The notes under the pieces: generated by a model | What the model was told of the DNA's origin: nothing | Databases searched by the model: none | Seen by the model: only the letters and a program-made list of their open reading frames with translations | Made by a program: the position numbers and the translations under genes | Origin: an uncultured Collinsella sp. | Lineage (GTDB): Bacteria; Actinomycetota; Coriobacteriia; Coriobacteriales; Coriobacteriaceae | Direction: 5' to 3' | DNA: 26,063 bases | Assembly: GCA_902489225.1 (NCBI GenBank) | Contig: CABTZA010000006.1 | Location: forward strand, 1-26,063 | Shown here: in pieces, positions 12,912 to 20,830 of the stretch | How the letters are laid out: every line of letters begins with the position of its first letter | How positions within the stretch are numbered: position 1 is the first letter of the stretch

Positions 12912-15598
12912 GCGAAGCACTCCTGCCGTTTGATTTCCTTGGCTATCTGGCGGGAGATTTTCTCGATGTCGGCCTCCTCCCGCACGGTCGCGTACAGGTT
13001 GATTGTCACGTTCGTGTCGCCATGGGCCGCGCCGCCCTTGCCGTCGAGCAGCTTGGCGATGCCCTCGGCCAGCGGGCGCGCGCCGCGCTCGTTGAACGGC
13101 ACCACGCCCTCGGGGCCCGCCTCGCCGACGCCGATGACGCTGGGGCCGTTGAACACGCCGCCCTTGGCGTACCAGTCGATGCCGAAGTGCGGCACGCTCG
13201 GCGGGGCGATGCTGAAGCTGCCGGAGATGGACAGGTGCGGCAGCTTCAGGTGGGGCAGCGACCACGAGAAGTTGAAGAACCCCTTGATGGAGTCGATGAC
13301 GTTGCGCACGGTGTCGCGGGCGTTCTGTATCGGCGTCTCGATGGCGCTCTTGATGGAGTTCCACACGCTGCTCACGGTGTCCTTGGCGGCGTTGAACACA
13401 CTGGAGATCGTGTCGCGGATGCCGTTCACGATGCTGGATATGGTGGAGCTGATGCCGCCCCACACGCTCGACGCCGTGCTGCTCACGGCCCCCCATATGG
13501 AGTCCCACACCGCCTGAATTGCCGACAGCACCGCCGATATGGTGGAGCTGATGGCATTGATGGCCGCGCCTATCGCCGAGCTGATGGCATCCCATATGCT
13601 GGAGGCGGTGAAGCTCACCGCGCCCCACACCGTGTCCCACACGCCCTGGATGACCAAAAGGGCTGCGCCTATCACGTCGCTAACGTACTGGATGTATGCG
13701 CTCACCGCGCCGTAGATGGCCTCCCATATGGCGCTGGCGGTGCCGCTGATGCCTTCCCACGTCGCGCCCCACCATTCGGAGAGCGCCGTCACCACGTCGG
13801 TGATGACCTGGCTCACCGCGTCGATGTAGCTTCCCACCGCGCTGCAGATTGCGTCCCATGCCGCCGTCAGCTGCTCGCCGAAGTTCTCCCAGATGAAGTT
13901 CCAGGGTATGAGCAGCGTCTCGATGGCCAGGTTCAGAATCTCGCCCAGAAGCATCACGGCGACCTGCACCACGTTGCAGATGCCGTCCCAGATGGACGAG
14001 GCGGTGCCGGCCAGGCCTTGGAAGAACCCGGCCATGGCGTCGATGGCCCCCTGCACCGTGGAGCAGATGCCGTCCCACACGCCGCCCAGCGTCTCGCCGA
14101 GCTGCGAGAAGAACTCGCCGACGCTTTGGGCCACGTCGCCCGCCACCTGGGTGGCCACCTCGAACGCGGCGCACACGGCATCCCACACGGCGGTCACCGC
14201 GTCGCGGAACTCCTCGCAGTTGTTCCACAGCAGCACCACGGCGGCGATGATGGCCGCTATGGCCGCTACCACGGGGTGCGCGGCTATGAGCCCCAGCGCG
14301 CCGGTGCCCAGCTTGCCGACCACCTGGAAGGCCGCTCCGATTTTCGGCACGGTGTCCAAGACGGTGCCGACCGTCGACAGGACCGGGCCTATGGCGGCCG
14401 CTATCGTGGCGATCGCGAGAACGGCGGTCTGCCCGCCCTCGCCGATGCCTGCGAACCACTCGGAGAACGACTTGACGACGCCGGCCACGTTGGTGGCGAT
14501 GTTGAGCAGCGGCTCGCCAAGCGGCTCGATGGAGCCCTGCAGCTCGCGCATGGCCTCCTGCGATTTCACGGCGAAGCTGTCGGAGGCGGCCTCCTGGGCC
14601 TGCTGCGCAGCGCCCGCCACGTCGCCGAAGCTGTCCTGCACGCCCGCCAGGGACTCGATCATGCCCATGGCATTGTCCTCGCCCAGCGAGGACCACAGGG
14701 TGGAGGCCAGCGCGGCCTTGTCGTACTCGTTTGGCATCTGCGTGAGGTCGCCCAGCACCGCCTGCAGCATGTCCTCGGCGGTGGCGCTGCCGTTCTTGAA
14801 GTTCTCGAAGACCTCCTGCGTGCCCTCGCTGAACGAGCCGATGGATTCCTCCATGCGGCCGTCGGACAGCGCCGTCAGGAACTCGTTGAGGTAGTCGCCC
14901 ACCTTGTCCAGGTTGTACGCGCCGTTGGACGTGCCCGCTTCGAGCAGCGAAAAGTACTCGCCGGCGCTCATTCCCGCCTCGCCCCATCGCACGGAGTATT
15001 CGCTCAGGTTGTCGCCCAGCTCGTCGGTATAGTTCAGGCCGCGCTGCATGCCCGCCGTCAGCAGGTCGCTGGCCTCGGTGGCGGACAGCCCGAAGCCCTC
15101 CATGAGGGCGTTGGTGCCGCGTATGGACTCGTTCACGTCTGCGCCGAAGGTGTCCGACAGCATGAGTGCGTTGGTGGTGACGGTCTGCAGGTCCTCGTCG
15201 GACACGTCGCGAAGGGTGGACTTGCACTGGATCAGCGCATCGTTGACCTCGTCCAGGGACTGGCCCCAGCCACCCTCGTATATGCGCTTGCCTATGCCGC
15301 TGAAACGCTCGGCCTCCTCGCCGGACACGCCGAACGCGGCGGCTATGCGGGCGTTGGCCTGCTCGTAGTCGCTGGCCACGCCGAATACGGCCTTGCCGGC
15401 GGCCACCACGGGCGCGGTCAGCGTCACCGTGGCGGCCGTGCCGGCCTTCTTGAACGAGGACGACAGCTTCGCGGCCTTCTCGTCGCCCTCGGTTATGTTC
15501 TTCCAGGAGATGCCCTGGAGGTCGCGCTCCAGGGCCTTGATGTTCTTGGATACGTCAACGGTGTCGAGCACCGCTTTGATGATGACGTTGCCGTCCAT
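12908..15598 (-). CDS. Tape measure protein
   Basis: This protein of about 896 residues has an N-terminal helical region with VSKNIKALERDLQGISWKNI, a central TP901-type tape measure part (SDYEQANARIAAAFGVSGEE) and hydrophobic stretches (AIATIAAAIGPVLSTVGTV, AAIAAIIAAVVLLW). A long array of alternating helices with recurring W and AVS/AIS units follows (VWDSIWGAVSSTASSVW and relatives). This fixes tail length and passes through the membrane at infection. The ATG at 15598 follows GAGGTGAGC, giving a good ribosome site; the GTG at 15604 is possible. It follows the Gp15 gene by 2 bases. Its great length implies a long tail. Confidence 0.95.
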   Translation of the reverse strand: MDGNVIIKAVLDTVDVSKNIKALERDLQGISWKNITEGDEKAAKLSSSFKKAGTAATVTLTAPVVAAGKAVFGVASDYEQANARIAAAFGVSGEEAERFSGIGKRIYEGGWGQSLDEVNDALIQCKSTLRDVSDEDLQTVTTNALMLSDTFGADVNESIRGTNALMEGFGLSATEASDLLTAGMQRGLNYTDELGDNLSEYSVRWGEAGMSAGEYFSLLEAGTSNGAYNLDKVGDYLNEFLTALSDGRMEESIGSFSEGTQEVFENFKNGSATAEDMLQAVLGDLTQMPNEYDKAALASTLWSSLGEDNAMGMIESLAGVQDSFGDVAGAAQQAQEAASDSFAVKSQEAMRELQGSIEPLGEPLLNIATNVAGVVKSFSEWFAGIGEGGQTAVLAIATIAAAIGPVLSTVGTVLDTVPKIGAAFQVVGKLGTGALGLIAAHPVVAAIAAIIAAVVLLWNNCEEFRDAVTAVWDAVCAAFEVATQVAGDVAQSVGEFFSQLGETLGGVWDGICSTVQGAIDAMAGFFQGLAGTASSIWDGICNVVQVAVMLLGEILNLAIETLLIPWNFIWENFGEQLTAAWDAICSAVGSYIDAVSQVITDVVTALSEWWGATWEGISGTASAIWEAIYGAVSAYIQYVSDVIGAALLVIQGVWDTVWGAVSFTASSIWDAISSAIGAAINAISSTISAVLSAIQAVWDSIWGAVSSTASSVWGGISSTISSIVNGIRDTISSVFNAAKDTVSSVWNSIKSAIETPIQNARDTVRNVIDSIKGFFNFSWSLPHLKLPHLSISGSFSIAPPSVPHFGIDWYAKGGVFNGPSVIGVGEAGPEGVVPFNERGARPLAEGIAKLLDGKGGAAHGDTNVTINLYATVREEADIEKISRQIAKEIKRQECFA

Positions 15599-15600
15599 GC

Positions 15601-16257
15601 TCACCTCGTCGCTCTCTTGAGCGCGGCGAACACATCGCGCATCGCCGCGTCGCTTCCTTCCTCAGAGCCGTGTGAGCTGCGGCCTTTGCCGAGTTCGAAC
15701 GCCTTGTGGGCGGCGTTCCAGGCCTCGACCTCCTGCCTGTTGTATTTGGTTGGCTTCGGCTTGGTCGCCGGGTTGCGGTAGTGGATGGCCGCGCCGAGCG
15801 GCGTGTCCTGCGGGCAGCCGCCCACGAGTGCCACGAACTCGGCAAAGCTGATGCGACCGCGCACCTCGTCCCACTCGATGCCGTAGGCCTGGCGGAAGCT
15901 GGTGCGTATGCGCGCCGCGTCCTCCTCCAAGTCCCACAGCGGGGTCTCGTGCGGGCGGTCGCCGGTCAGGTCGAGTCCGCACATGTCCCATACCGCCGCG
16001 TCGCGCATCCGCACGAACTCGGCGGCGTCGTAGTCGCATGCGCACCACGCGTCCGCCCAGTCCACGAAGAACAGCGCCAGGAACTCGTCCCGGCGCTGGT
16101 CGTCGGACTTGCCCTCGTCGGTCAGCACCTCGATGACGCGGATGATCGTGAGCGCGTCGTCGCGCACCAGCACCTCCTCGCCGTTCCACGGGTAGCGCGT
16201 GGCGCTCGTGCCGTCGGGCAGCCGCACCCGCTCGGCCGTGAGCGCGGCTGGCAGCAT
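15601..16257 (-). CDS. Phage Gp15-like tail assembly protein
   Basis: This 218-residue protein starts MLPAALTAERVRLPDGTSAT. It has the Gp15 features WDLEEDAARIRTSFRQAYGI, then FAEFVALVGGCPQDTPLGAA and a closing IHYR. These are the D-rich helix, YGID-like turn and dt-L-i-R end known from this family. It lies between the tail chaperone and the tape measure, the position of the second tail assembly chaperone. The ATG at 16257 overlaps the chaperone stop (TAATG), so translation is coupled. The frame stays open through the whole chaperone gene, but no slippery heptamer is seen. Confidence 0.85.
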   Translation of the reverse strand: MLPAALTAERVRLPDGTSATRYPWNGEEVLVRDDALTIIRVIEVLTDEGKSDDQRRDEFLALFFVDWADAWCACDYDAAEFVRMRDAAVWDMCGLDLTGDRPHETPLWDLEEDAARIRTSFRQAYGIEWDEVRGRISFAEFVALVGGCPQDTPLGAAIHYRNPATKPKPTKYNRQEVEAWNAAHKAFELGKGRSSHGSEEGSDAAMRDVFAALKRATR

Positions 16258-16760
16258 TACTTGCCGCCCTTCTTCTTGCGCTTGGCCTTGGCGCGGCGCT
16301 GGGCGCGGTTGAGCGCCTGGACCTGATCGGCGCGCTCGCTGTATGCAAGGCCGCACGCCATCAGCTGCTCGCTGGTCGCGTGGCGCGCCAACATGTTGAG
16401 GAACGTGGCGAAGACCTCGCCCAGGATGCGGATGTTCTCCTCGGGCGCGATGGGGCCCTCGTCGCCGCCCATCCACGCGAGCAGCTGCTCCCAGCCCTCG
16501 GTGCCGATGAACGCCGAGATGGTGCGCTTCATGAGGCGGGCCTGCGCGGCGTTGGCCTCGGCCGCCTTCTCGGGGGTGTCGGCCTCGCGGGCCATCTGCT
16601 CGTTGGCCTGCGCGCGGTCGATGGCGTTGCCGACCTTGGCCAGGTACTCCTCGATGTGCTTGTCGTCGAACCACACGCGGAAGCGCGGCGTGTCGGGGTT
16701 CTCCTCGGGGTCCTCGAAGAACACGTCCTCGTACGCGCGGATGTTTTTCAGAAGTTCCAT
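16257..16760 (-). CDS. Tail assembly chaperone-like protein
   Basis: This 167-residue, mostly helical and acidic protein starts MELLKNIRAYEDVFFEDPEE and ends in a basic run (NRAQRRAKAKRKKKGGK). It sits between the major tail protein and Gp15, the usual place of the first tail chaperone, which binds the tape measure during tail assembly. The ATG at 16760 follows AAAGGGG; the frame runs further upstream through the terminator but that is a shadow. The family is inferred from position and length, with no strong sequence motif. Confidence 0.75.
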   Translation of the reverse strand: MELLKNIRAYEDVFFEDPEENPDTPRFRVWFDDKHIEEYLAKVGNAIDRAQANEQMAREADTPEKAAEANAAQARLMKRTISAFIGTEGWEQLLAWMGGDEGPIAPEENIRILGEVFATFLNMLARHATSEQLMACGLAYSERADQVQALNRAQRRAKAKRKKKGGK

Positions 16761-16796
16761 TTGTTGCCCCTTTCGTGAGCGGTGAGCGTCGGGCAT

Positions 16797-16834
16797 AGAA
16801 AAGGGGCGCGGGCCGCTCACTAGCCCGCGCCCCC
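16797..16834 (-). terminator. Terminator after the major tail protein
   Basis: A 10-11-bp stem GGGGCGCGGG (16803-16812) pairs with CCCGCGCCCC (16824-16833). On the minus strand it is followed by TTTTCTATG. It is likely a partial terminator that sets a high dose of head and major tail proteins relative to the tail genes behind it. Confidence 0.82.
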
Positions 16835-16868
16835 ATGTCCAGGAGGTTATGTCTGGTGTCGCCTGCGG

Positions 16869-17585
16869 CTACTTCGCCGCCACGGTGACCTTCACCTGCG
16901 TGCAGATGCTCGGCTTGGACGCGCAGCGCACGGTGATGACCGCCTCGCCTGCGGCCACGCCCGTCACGTTGCCGTCGCTGTCGACGGTGGCCACGTCGGT
17001 GTTGCCCGATGCGAAGAAGCACTTGGCGTTCGCCTCGGCGGGCGTGACGGTCGGCGCGAGCTTCATGGACTTGCCCACGGCCGGGCCGGTCGGCGCGGTG
17101 CAGGTGACGCCCGTGGGCTGCTTGAGCTTGTTGGCGGGGATGTAGCGCATAGCGCCAGCGCCCGAGATTGTGCAGGAGAACGCGCCGGGGTCGGACGCCG
17201 CGCCCTGCTGCGAGCCGACGGTCAGGCCCAGGTAGGTGCAGTCGCCCTCCACCACGTCGCCGTTGGGGTCGGTGTGGCGGAAGTGGCCCGTGCGGCCCTC
17301 GCCGGTCTCAAGCGCCAGGCTGGCAACGAAGTCCTGCGCGGGGTCGCCGTAGCAGCGGTCGCCTGTGACCTCGTACTGCGGCTGCACGCTCTTCACCTTG
17401 TCGGTGGGAGTGCCGTAGCCGTCGTAGTAGTCCTTGGTCTCGGTGGTCTCGTTGGTGGTCGGCTTCACCTCGGTGATGCCGCGCGAGAAGATGGCCCACG
17501 TGGGGCTGGCCGCGTCTGGCGTGGTGTCGATCTCCAGCGCGCTCATGTAGTTGGGCGCGAAGCCCAGGTCTTGGTTCTTTGCCAT
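16869..17585 (-). CDS. Major tail protein with C-terminal Ig-like (Big_2) domain
   Basis: This 238-residue protein starts MAKNQDLGFAPNYMSALEID. The first about 155 residues form the tail-tube part (EVKPTTNETTETKDYYDGYG is typical of these major tail proteins). From about 160 on there is a bacterial Ig-like domain (GKSMKLAPTVTPAEANAKCF, FASGNTDVATVDSDGNVTGV, AAGEAVITVRC), which decorates the tube surface. The ATG at 17585 follows GAAGGGAT. The frame reaches about 48 bases further upstream without a ribosome site. A strong terminator follows. Confidence 0.9.
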   Translation of the reverse strand: MAKNQDLGFAPNYMSALEIDTTPDAASPTWAIFSRGITEVKPTTNETTETKDYYDGYGTPTDKVKSVQPQYEVTGDRCYGDPAQDFVASLALETGEGRTGHFRHTDPNGDVVEGDCTYLGLTVGSQQGAASDPGAFSCTISGAGAMRYIPANKLKQPTGVTCTAPTGPAVGKSMKLAPTVTPAEANAKCFFASGNTDVATVDSDGNVTGVAAGEAVITVRCASKPSICTQVKVTVAAK

Positions 17586-17587
17586 CG

Positions 17588-17986
17588 TTATCCCTTCTCT
17601 ATGGTTATGGTCGCTTTGATTCGGAACTCCCACAGGTACGGCCCGCCCTCCGGCGGCGTTATCTCCTGCGGCTCGGTGTACAGCGACGCGCTCGTGAAGC
17701 CGTAGGAGCCTGTGGGCGAGGACAGGTCGGCCCCGTCCAGCGCGTCGGCCAGGTCGTAGGCGTCGCCCATGGCCTTGGCCTCGGAGGTGTCCTTCACGAT
17801 GACCTGCAGCACGTATCCGACACGGCGGGTGCCGTCCATGTGGCGCACCGCGTCGGCCGTGGGCATGGGCCTCAGCACCACCGCGTCGTCGTGGCCGCGC
17901 GATGCTGCCAGGCGGGTGAGGAGCACCGGGCCGTAGCCCAGGGCCTCTATGGCGGCCTTCGCCGCCTCCATCACGTCCGGGGCCAT
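17588..17986 (-). CDS. Minor capsid protein 3-like (tail terminator/completion protein)
   Basis: This 132-residue protein has an N-terminal helix (MAPDVMEAAKAAIEALGYG). A strand pair follows with AVVLRPMPTADAVRHMDG and VGYVLQVIVKDTSEAKAMGD, and a C-terminal TPPEGGPYLWEFRIKATITI. This is the pattern of the Minor_capsid_3 / tail-terminator family. It lies directly before the major tail protein, two bases away, and after two other connector genes. It should close the end of the tail tube where it meets the head. Confidence 0.8.
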   Translation of the reverse strand: MAPDVMEAAKAAIEALGYGPVLLTRLAASRGHDDAVVLRPMPTADAVRHMDGTRRVGYVLQVIVKDTSEAKAMGDAYDLADALDGADLSSPTGSYGFTSASLYTEPQEITPPEGGPYLWEFRIKATITIEKG

Positions 17987-17987
17987 G

Positions 17988-18338
17988 TCACGCCCCCTCG
18001 GTCAGGAGGTCGACGGCCAGGCGCTCCCAGTCCTCGCCGTGCGCTTCCTTCGCGGCCTTCGGCCAGTCGGCCTTGGCCCTCGGGTTCTTGCCGTGCTTGA
18101 TGGAGCTGTCGGGCAGGTCGCGCACGTAGGCGGCGTAGTCGGCGTCCCATATGACGAGGCCCTGCCTGAAGTCGGAGGCGGCCTGCATGGAGTTGTGCAT
18201 GCGCTTGGTGTCCTCTGGCGTGAACGCGTTCATGTCCTCGGCCACGCTCATGGCGAACTTCACCTGCTTGGCCTCCAGCTCCTTCGCGCTGAAACGCTTC
18301 ATGAGCTTGGTCAGGTCGACAGTAACTGCTGCGGGCAT
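17988..18338 (-). CDS. Minor capsid protein 2-like connector
   Basis: This 116-residue protein starts MPAAVTVDLTKLMKRFSAKE. It contains VIWDADYAAYVRDLPDSSIK followed by KNPRAKADWPKAAKEAHGED, matching the Minor_capsid_2 pattern of a Trp/Tyr-rich turn and a final helix. The ATG at 18338 is chosen over the longer frame because GGAGGTGAGG lies 8-10 bases upstream, at the end of the previous gene. It lies between the Minor_capsid_1-like and Minor_capsid_3-like genes, the usual order. Confidence 0.8.
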   Translation of the reverse strand: MPAAVTVDLTKLMKRFSAKELEAKQVKFAMSVAEDMNAFTPEDTKRMHNSMQAASDFRQGLVIWDADYAAYVRDLPDSSIKHGKNPRAKADWPKAAKEAHGEDWERLAVDLLTEGA

Positions 18339-18340
18339 GG

Positions 18341-18670
18341 CTACCTCACCTCCAGTTCCCAGTGGTGGGGACGGGTGCCGAACGCGCGGCGGGGCGTGCA
18401 CCTCGCCACGTTCATCCACTCGCCCCCGTCGATGCTCACGCGGCTGCCCACGGGCACGTCGAACATGCCGGGGCTGTCCGCGCCGTCTGCTATCACGAGG
18501 CCCTGCGCGCCGTCGCCCAGGGCGTACTCGCGCACGAGCCACGCCGAGACGGGCTCGAAGCGCACGCGGCGCACCTCGACGGGCTGCTCGAACTCGCCGC
18601 CGTAGCCGCCCTCCCTGGGCACCTTGACGAACATGGTGGAGGGCCGCGCCGAGCGCGGCACCCGCATCAT
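18341..18670 (-). CDS. Minor capsid protein 1-like connector (head closure)
   Basis: This 109-residue protein starts MMRVPRSARPSTMFVKVPRE and has a mainly beta pattern with FDVPVGSRVSIDGGEWMNVA and a closing HHWELEVR, fitting Minor_capsid_1/head-closure proteins. Its first ATG overlaps the preceding stop (ATGATG with TGA), so translation is coupled. It joins the connector to the tail terminator. Confidence 0.8.
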   Translation of the reverse strand: MMRVPRSARPSTMFVKVPREGGYGGEFEQPVEVRRVRFEPVSAWLVREYALGDGAQGLVIADGADSPGMFDVPVGSRVSIDGGEWMNVARCTPRRAFGTRPHHWELEVR

Positions 18671-19026
18671 CTGGTACCCCCGATGCCCGCGTAGAGCAGC
18701 GGCGTTCCAAGCAGCTCGCGGCGGACGGCGGCCTCCATGTCGCTGCGGTAGGTGCTGGCCCCTTCGGTACCGGGGTTCCACGAGAACGAGCCGACGGTAA
18801 AGCCGCCGCCCTCCATGATGCCGCCCGAGCATCCGTATGCGGCGTCGACCTCGCAGGCCGCCATGACCGCGCGCGCCCACTCCTCGGAGCCGTCCGGCTC
18901 GTTGGGGAAGATCAGGTCGCGCACGGCCGCCGTGGCGTGGGGGAGCGCCGCCTTGAACTCCTCGGCGGACAGCTCCCCGCGCCCGGCTGCCAGGTAGTCC
19001 TCGTGGGTCGGGGCTCTAGTTTCCAT
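18667..19026 (-). CDS. Head-tail connector protein (adaptor)
   Basis: This 119-residue protein starts METRAPTHEDYLAAGRGELS, is helical at first, then has a Gly-rich stretch (GCSGGIMEGGGFTVGSFSWN) and ends in a helix with RSDMEAAVRRELLG. Placement between the major capsid/51-aa protein and the Minor_capsid_1-like gene is that of the DNA-packaging adaptor. The ATG at 19026 overlaps the 51-aa gene by 11 bases. The family match is inferred mainly from order and length. Confidence 0.72.
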   Translation of the reverse strand: METRAPTHEDYLAAGRGELSAEEFKAALPHATAAVRDLIFPNEPDGSEEWARAVMAACEVDAAYGCSGGIMEGGGFTVGSFSWNPGTEGASTYRSDMEAAVRRELLGTPLLYAGIGGTR

Positions 19027-19171
19027 CGTCCTCGGCCGCCTCGGGCTTTTCCGCCTTGCCCTTGGCGGGCTGCTCGTCTGCGGCCTTCGCCTCGGGCTTT
19101 TCCGCCTTGCCCTTGGCGGGCTTGGCCTTCTTCGGGGCCTCCTTCTCGAAGGCCAGTCCAACGGTGCGCAT
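19016..19171 (-). CDS. Small Lys/Ala/Pro-rich protein with an internal duplication, 51 aa
   Basis: The protein starts MRTVGLAFEKEAPKKAKPAK and contains the unit KGKAEKPEA twice, coded by the 35-bp direct repeat at 19037-19071 and 19088-19122. It is highly basic and acidic in turn and probably disordered. GGAAGGAGG lies 6 bases before the ATG at 19171, a strong start, so the short gene is likely real. It lies between the capsid protein and the adaptor, a place often used by small capsid-decorating or spacer proteins. Function is unknown. Confidence 0.75.
   Translation of the reverse strand: MRTVGLAFEKEAPKKAKPAKGKAEKPEAKAADEQPAKGKAEKPEAAEDDGN
19037..19122. repeat. 35-bp direct repeat with 51-bp period in the 51-aa gene
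   Basis: Bases 19037-19071 and 19088-19122 are identical for 35 bases; 16 further bases separate them. The period of 51 bases is 17 codons, so unit gain or loss would keep the frame. Confidence 0.9.
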
Positions 19172-19185
19172 GTCGCGCCTCCTTC

Positions 19186-20067
19186 CTACGCGGCCTTCAT
19201 GCCTGCGGTGATGTAGTGCGCCAGGTTCTCGCGGACGCCGCACACGCCGTACTTGCGGTACTTGAACAGGTGGCCGAAGCCCTGCTGGTTGTCCTCGGCG
19301 TCGATGACCTTGCCGTGCGCGAAGTTCCAGCGCAGCACCACGGCGTCCTTGTGGACGATGAGGAAGTTCATGTCCACCGCGCCGGTGCCCTTCTTGTAGT
19401 GGCCGATCTCCTCGTCCTTGGTGGTGCCGTCCAAAAGGTCGATGGCGCTGTAGAAGCGGGACTGCGGCACCTTCACGATGCTGGAGAAGCCGTCCAGCGC
19501 CTCGCGGGACTTGGTGGTGTCCAGGTCCTTCACCATGCCCAGCAGGGTGGGGGTGATGAACAGCACGCGGCCCTCTTCCGGCACCTCCTTCTCGTCCATG
19601 TCGCACATGGCGGCGTTCAGGCCCTTGAGCATGTCCGCGCCGTCGGCGTAGGTCTTCTGCTCCTTGGTGATGCCGGTGCCTGCGCACAGCGTGGAGAACA
19701 CGAACGCGTCTCCCTCGGGCACCACCTTGGTGCGGTTGAAGTGCGCGGCGGCGTTGCCGAACGCCAGGTTGAAGGACTGGGCGTCCACTTTCTGGTCGAT
19801 TTCCAGGATGGTGCCGCGGTCGTAGTTGGCGCTGATGGGCTTCCAAGTCAGGGACGCGCCGCTGTTCTGCGGCAGTCGCCCGTTGGCCTGCACGTCGCCC
19901 AGGCCGCCCATGGAGTAGACGGGATAGTAGAACTCGCCCAGCTGCTCCATCTGCGCGATGTTGCCCTGCGGCGCGGCGCTCTCAAGCACTGCGGTCAGGG
20001 ATTCCTTGCGGTACGCCTCCATGAGCACGTTCTCGTAGCCCTTGGGCAGTTCGATGCTGTTTGGCAT
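19186..20067 (-). CDS. Major capsid protein (HK97-like fold)
   Basis: This 293-residue protein starts MPNSIELPKGYENVLMEAYR and has an EIDQKVDAQSFNLAFGNAAA stretch and a YYPVYSMGGLGDV turn. It ends AHYITAGMKAA, the layout of small HK97-fold coat proteins of phages from Gram-positive hosts. It directly follows the DUF4355-type scaffold, 3 bases apart, with GGAG 9-12 bases before the ATG at 20067. It forms the icosahedral head. Confidence 0.88.
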   Translation of the reverse strand: MPNSIELPKGYENVLMEAYRKESLTAVLESAAPQGNIAQMEQLGEFYYPVYSMGGLGDVQANGRLPQNSGASLTWKPISANYDRGTILEIDQKVDAQSFNLAFGNAAAHFNRTKVVPEGDAFVFSTLCAGTGITKEQKTYADGADMLKGLNAAMCDMDEKEVPEEGRVLFITPTLLGMVKDLDTTKSREALDGFSSIVKVPQSRFYSAIDLLDGTTKDEEIGHYKKGTGAVDMNFLIVHKDAVVLRWNFAHGKVIDAEDNQQGFGHLFKYRKYGVCGVRENLAHYITAGMKAA

Positions 20068-20070
20068 GAT

Positions 20071-20631
20071 TTACTCCTTTGAAGATTCGTCGGTGAGTCC
20101 GAAAGCTGCGCGGAAGTCGGCCAGGCCGTCGGAGCCTGCGCCGCCCTTCTGCTCGCCGCCCGCGCTCGAACGCGGCTGGTCGGCGAACATGTAGGCGTTG
20201 TCCTTCTTCAGGGCCTCGAAGTCGATGCCCGTGAGGTTGCCCTGCTCGTCCAGCTTCGCGTCAGCGATGTTCGGGATGATCGCGCGCGCCGCCTTGGCGT
20301 TGCGCACCCCCATCTGCGCCAGCTTGGTGTCGATGGCGAAGTCGCGGCGCATGTCGGCCTCGCGCTTCTCGGCGTCGGCCTTGTACGCCTCGTTGTCGGC
20401 CTTGGCCTTGTCGAGCGCGGCCTGCAGCTCCTCGGCGTTGCCCGCCTTGGAGGTGAACTCCTCGATCTGCTTGTCGCGCTGCTCCAGCTCGGCCTTGAGG
20501 GCCTTCACCTGCTCCTGGTACTCGTCGGTCTCGCGCTTGTACTTCGCGTAGGACACGACCTCCTTCGCGGGCTCGGTCTGCTGGCCGCTGTCGCCGCCCT
20601 CGTTGCCTTGGGGCTTGTTGTCGTCCGCCAT
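20071..20631 (-). CDS. Phage scaffold protein (DUF4355-like)
   Basis: This 186-residue protein has an acidic Gly/Gln-rich start (MADDNKPQGNEGGDSGQQTE), a long central coiled coil (EYQEQVKALKAELEQRDKQI) and a C-terminal segment FEALKKDNAYMFADQPRSSA typical of DUF4355 scaffolds. It guides capsid assembly and is then removed. The ATG at 20631 has only a weak AAGGAGC about 6 bases upstream. The promoter or read-through source is the 200-base gap with a terminator before it. Confidence 0.87.
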   Translation of the reverse strand: MADDNKPQGNEGGDSGQQTEPAKEVVSYAKYKRETDEYQEQVKALKAELEQRDKQIEEFTSKAGNAEELQAALDKAKADNEAYKADAEKREADMRRDFAIDTKLAQMGVRNAKAARAIIPNIADAKLDEQGNLTGIDFEALKKDNAYMFADQPRSSAGGEQKGGAGSDGLADFRAAFGLTDESSKE

Positions 20632-20738
20632 CGCTTGCTCCTTCCGTGTTTGGTTTTCGCGCTTCCCTGCGCGCTTGGATGGCCCGCCGTTGTCGCCGCG
20701 GTCGCGTGCGGGGCCGTTGTCGCCGCCCCATCGCGTGA

Positions 20739-20776
20739 CCGCATCTTCCCCGAGGTGTCGCCAGGAAAAAGAAAAG
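20739..20776 (-). repeat. Linker repeat, copy C
   Basis: The 26 bases 20751-20776 match copy A (5046-5071) at 24 positions. It lies in the 199-base gap between the 54-aa gene and the scaffold, directly after a terminator. The gap has no credible gene; I see only this repeat and the terminator. Confidence 0.6.
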
Positions 20777-20796
20777 GCCGCCCGTGATGGGCGGCC
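20766..20796 (-). terminator. Terminator before the scaffold gene
   Basis: GGCCGCCC (20776-20783) pairs with GGGCGGCC (20789-20796), an 8-bp stem with a 5-base loop. On the minus strand it is followed by TTTTCTTTTT. It lies after the 54-aa gene and divides packaging genes from capsid genes. Confidence 0.88.
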
Positions 20797-20830
20797 TTGA
20801 TGCCGTGCGTCTACTCGGTTGTCGCTTGGT

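Noticed and set aside
13022..15781. 919-aa plus-strand open frame opposite the tape measure gene
   Set aside because: It is a mirror of the high-GC tape measure gene (wobble-position shadow), with a composition rich in Gly, Ala, Arg and His and no known motif; other long antisense frames at 3241-3909, 11422-12468, 22983-24239 and 24656-25549 are rejected for the same reason.
16849..16868. Weak fourth copy of the linker repeat next to the major tail terminator
   Set aside because: Only about nine bases (GGTGTCGCC) match, which is expected by chance in this GC-rich sequence.
16849..17145. Plus-strand frame with AGGAGG just before ATG near the major tail terminator
   Set aside because: Spacing to the ATG is only 2 bases, and the frame is antisense to the Ig-like domain of the major tail protein.
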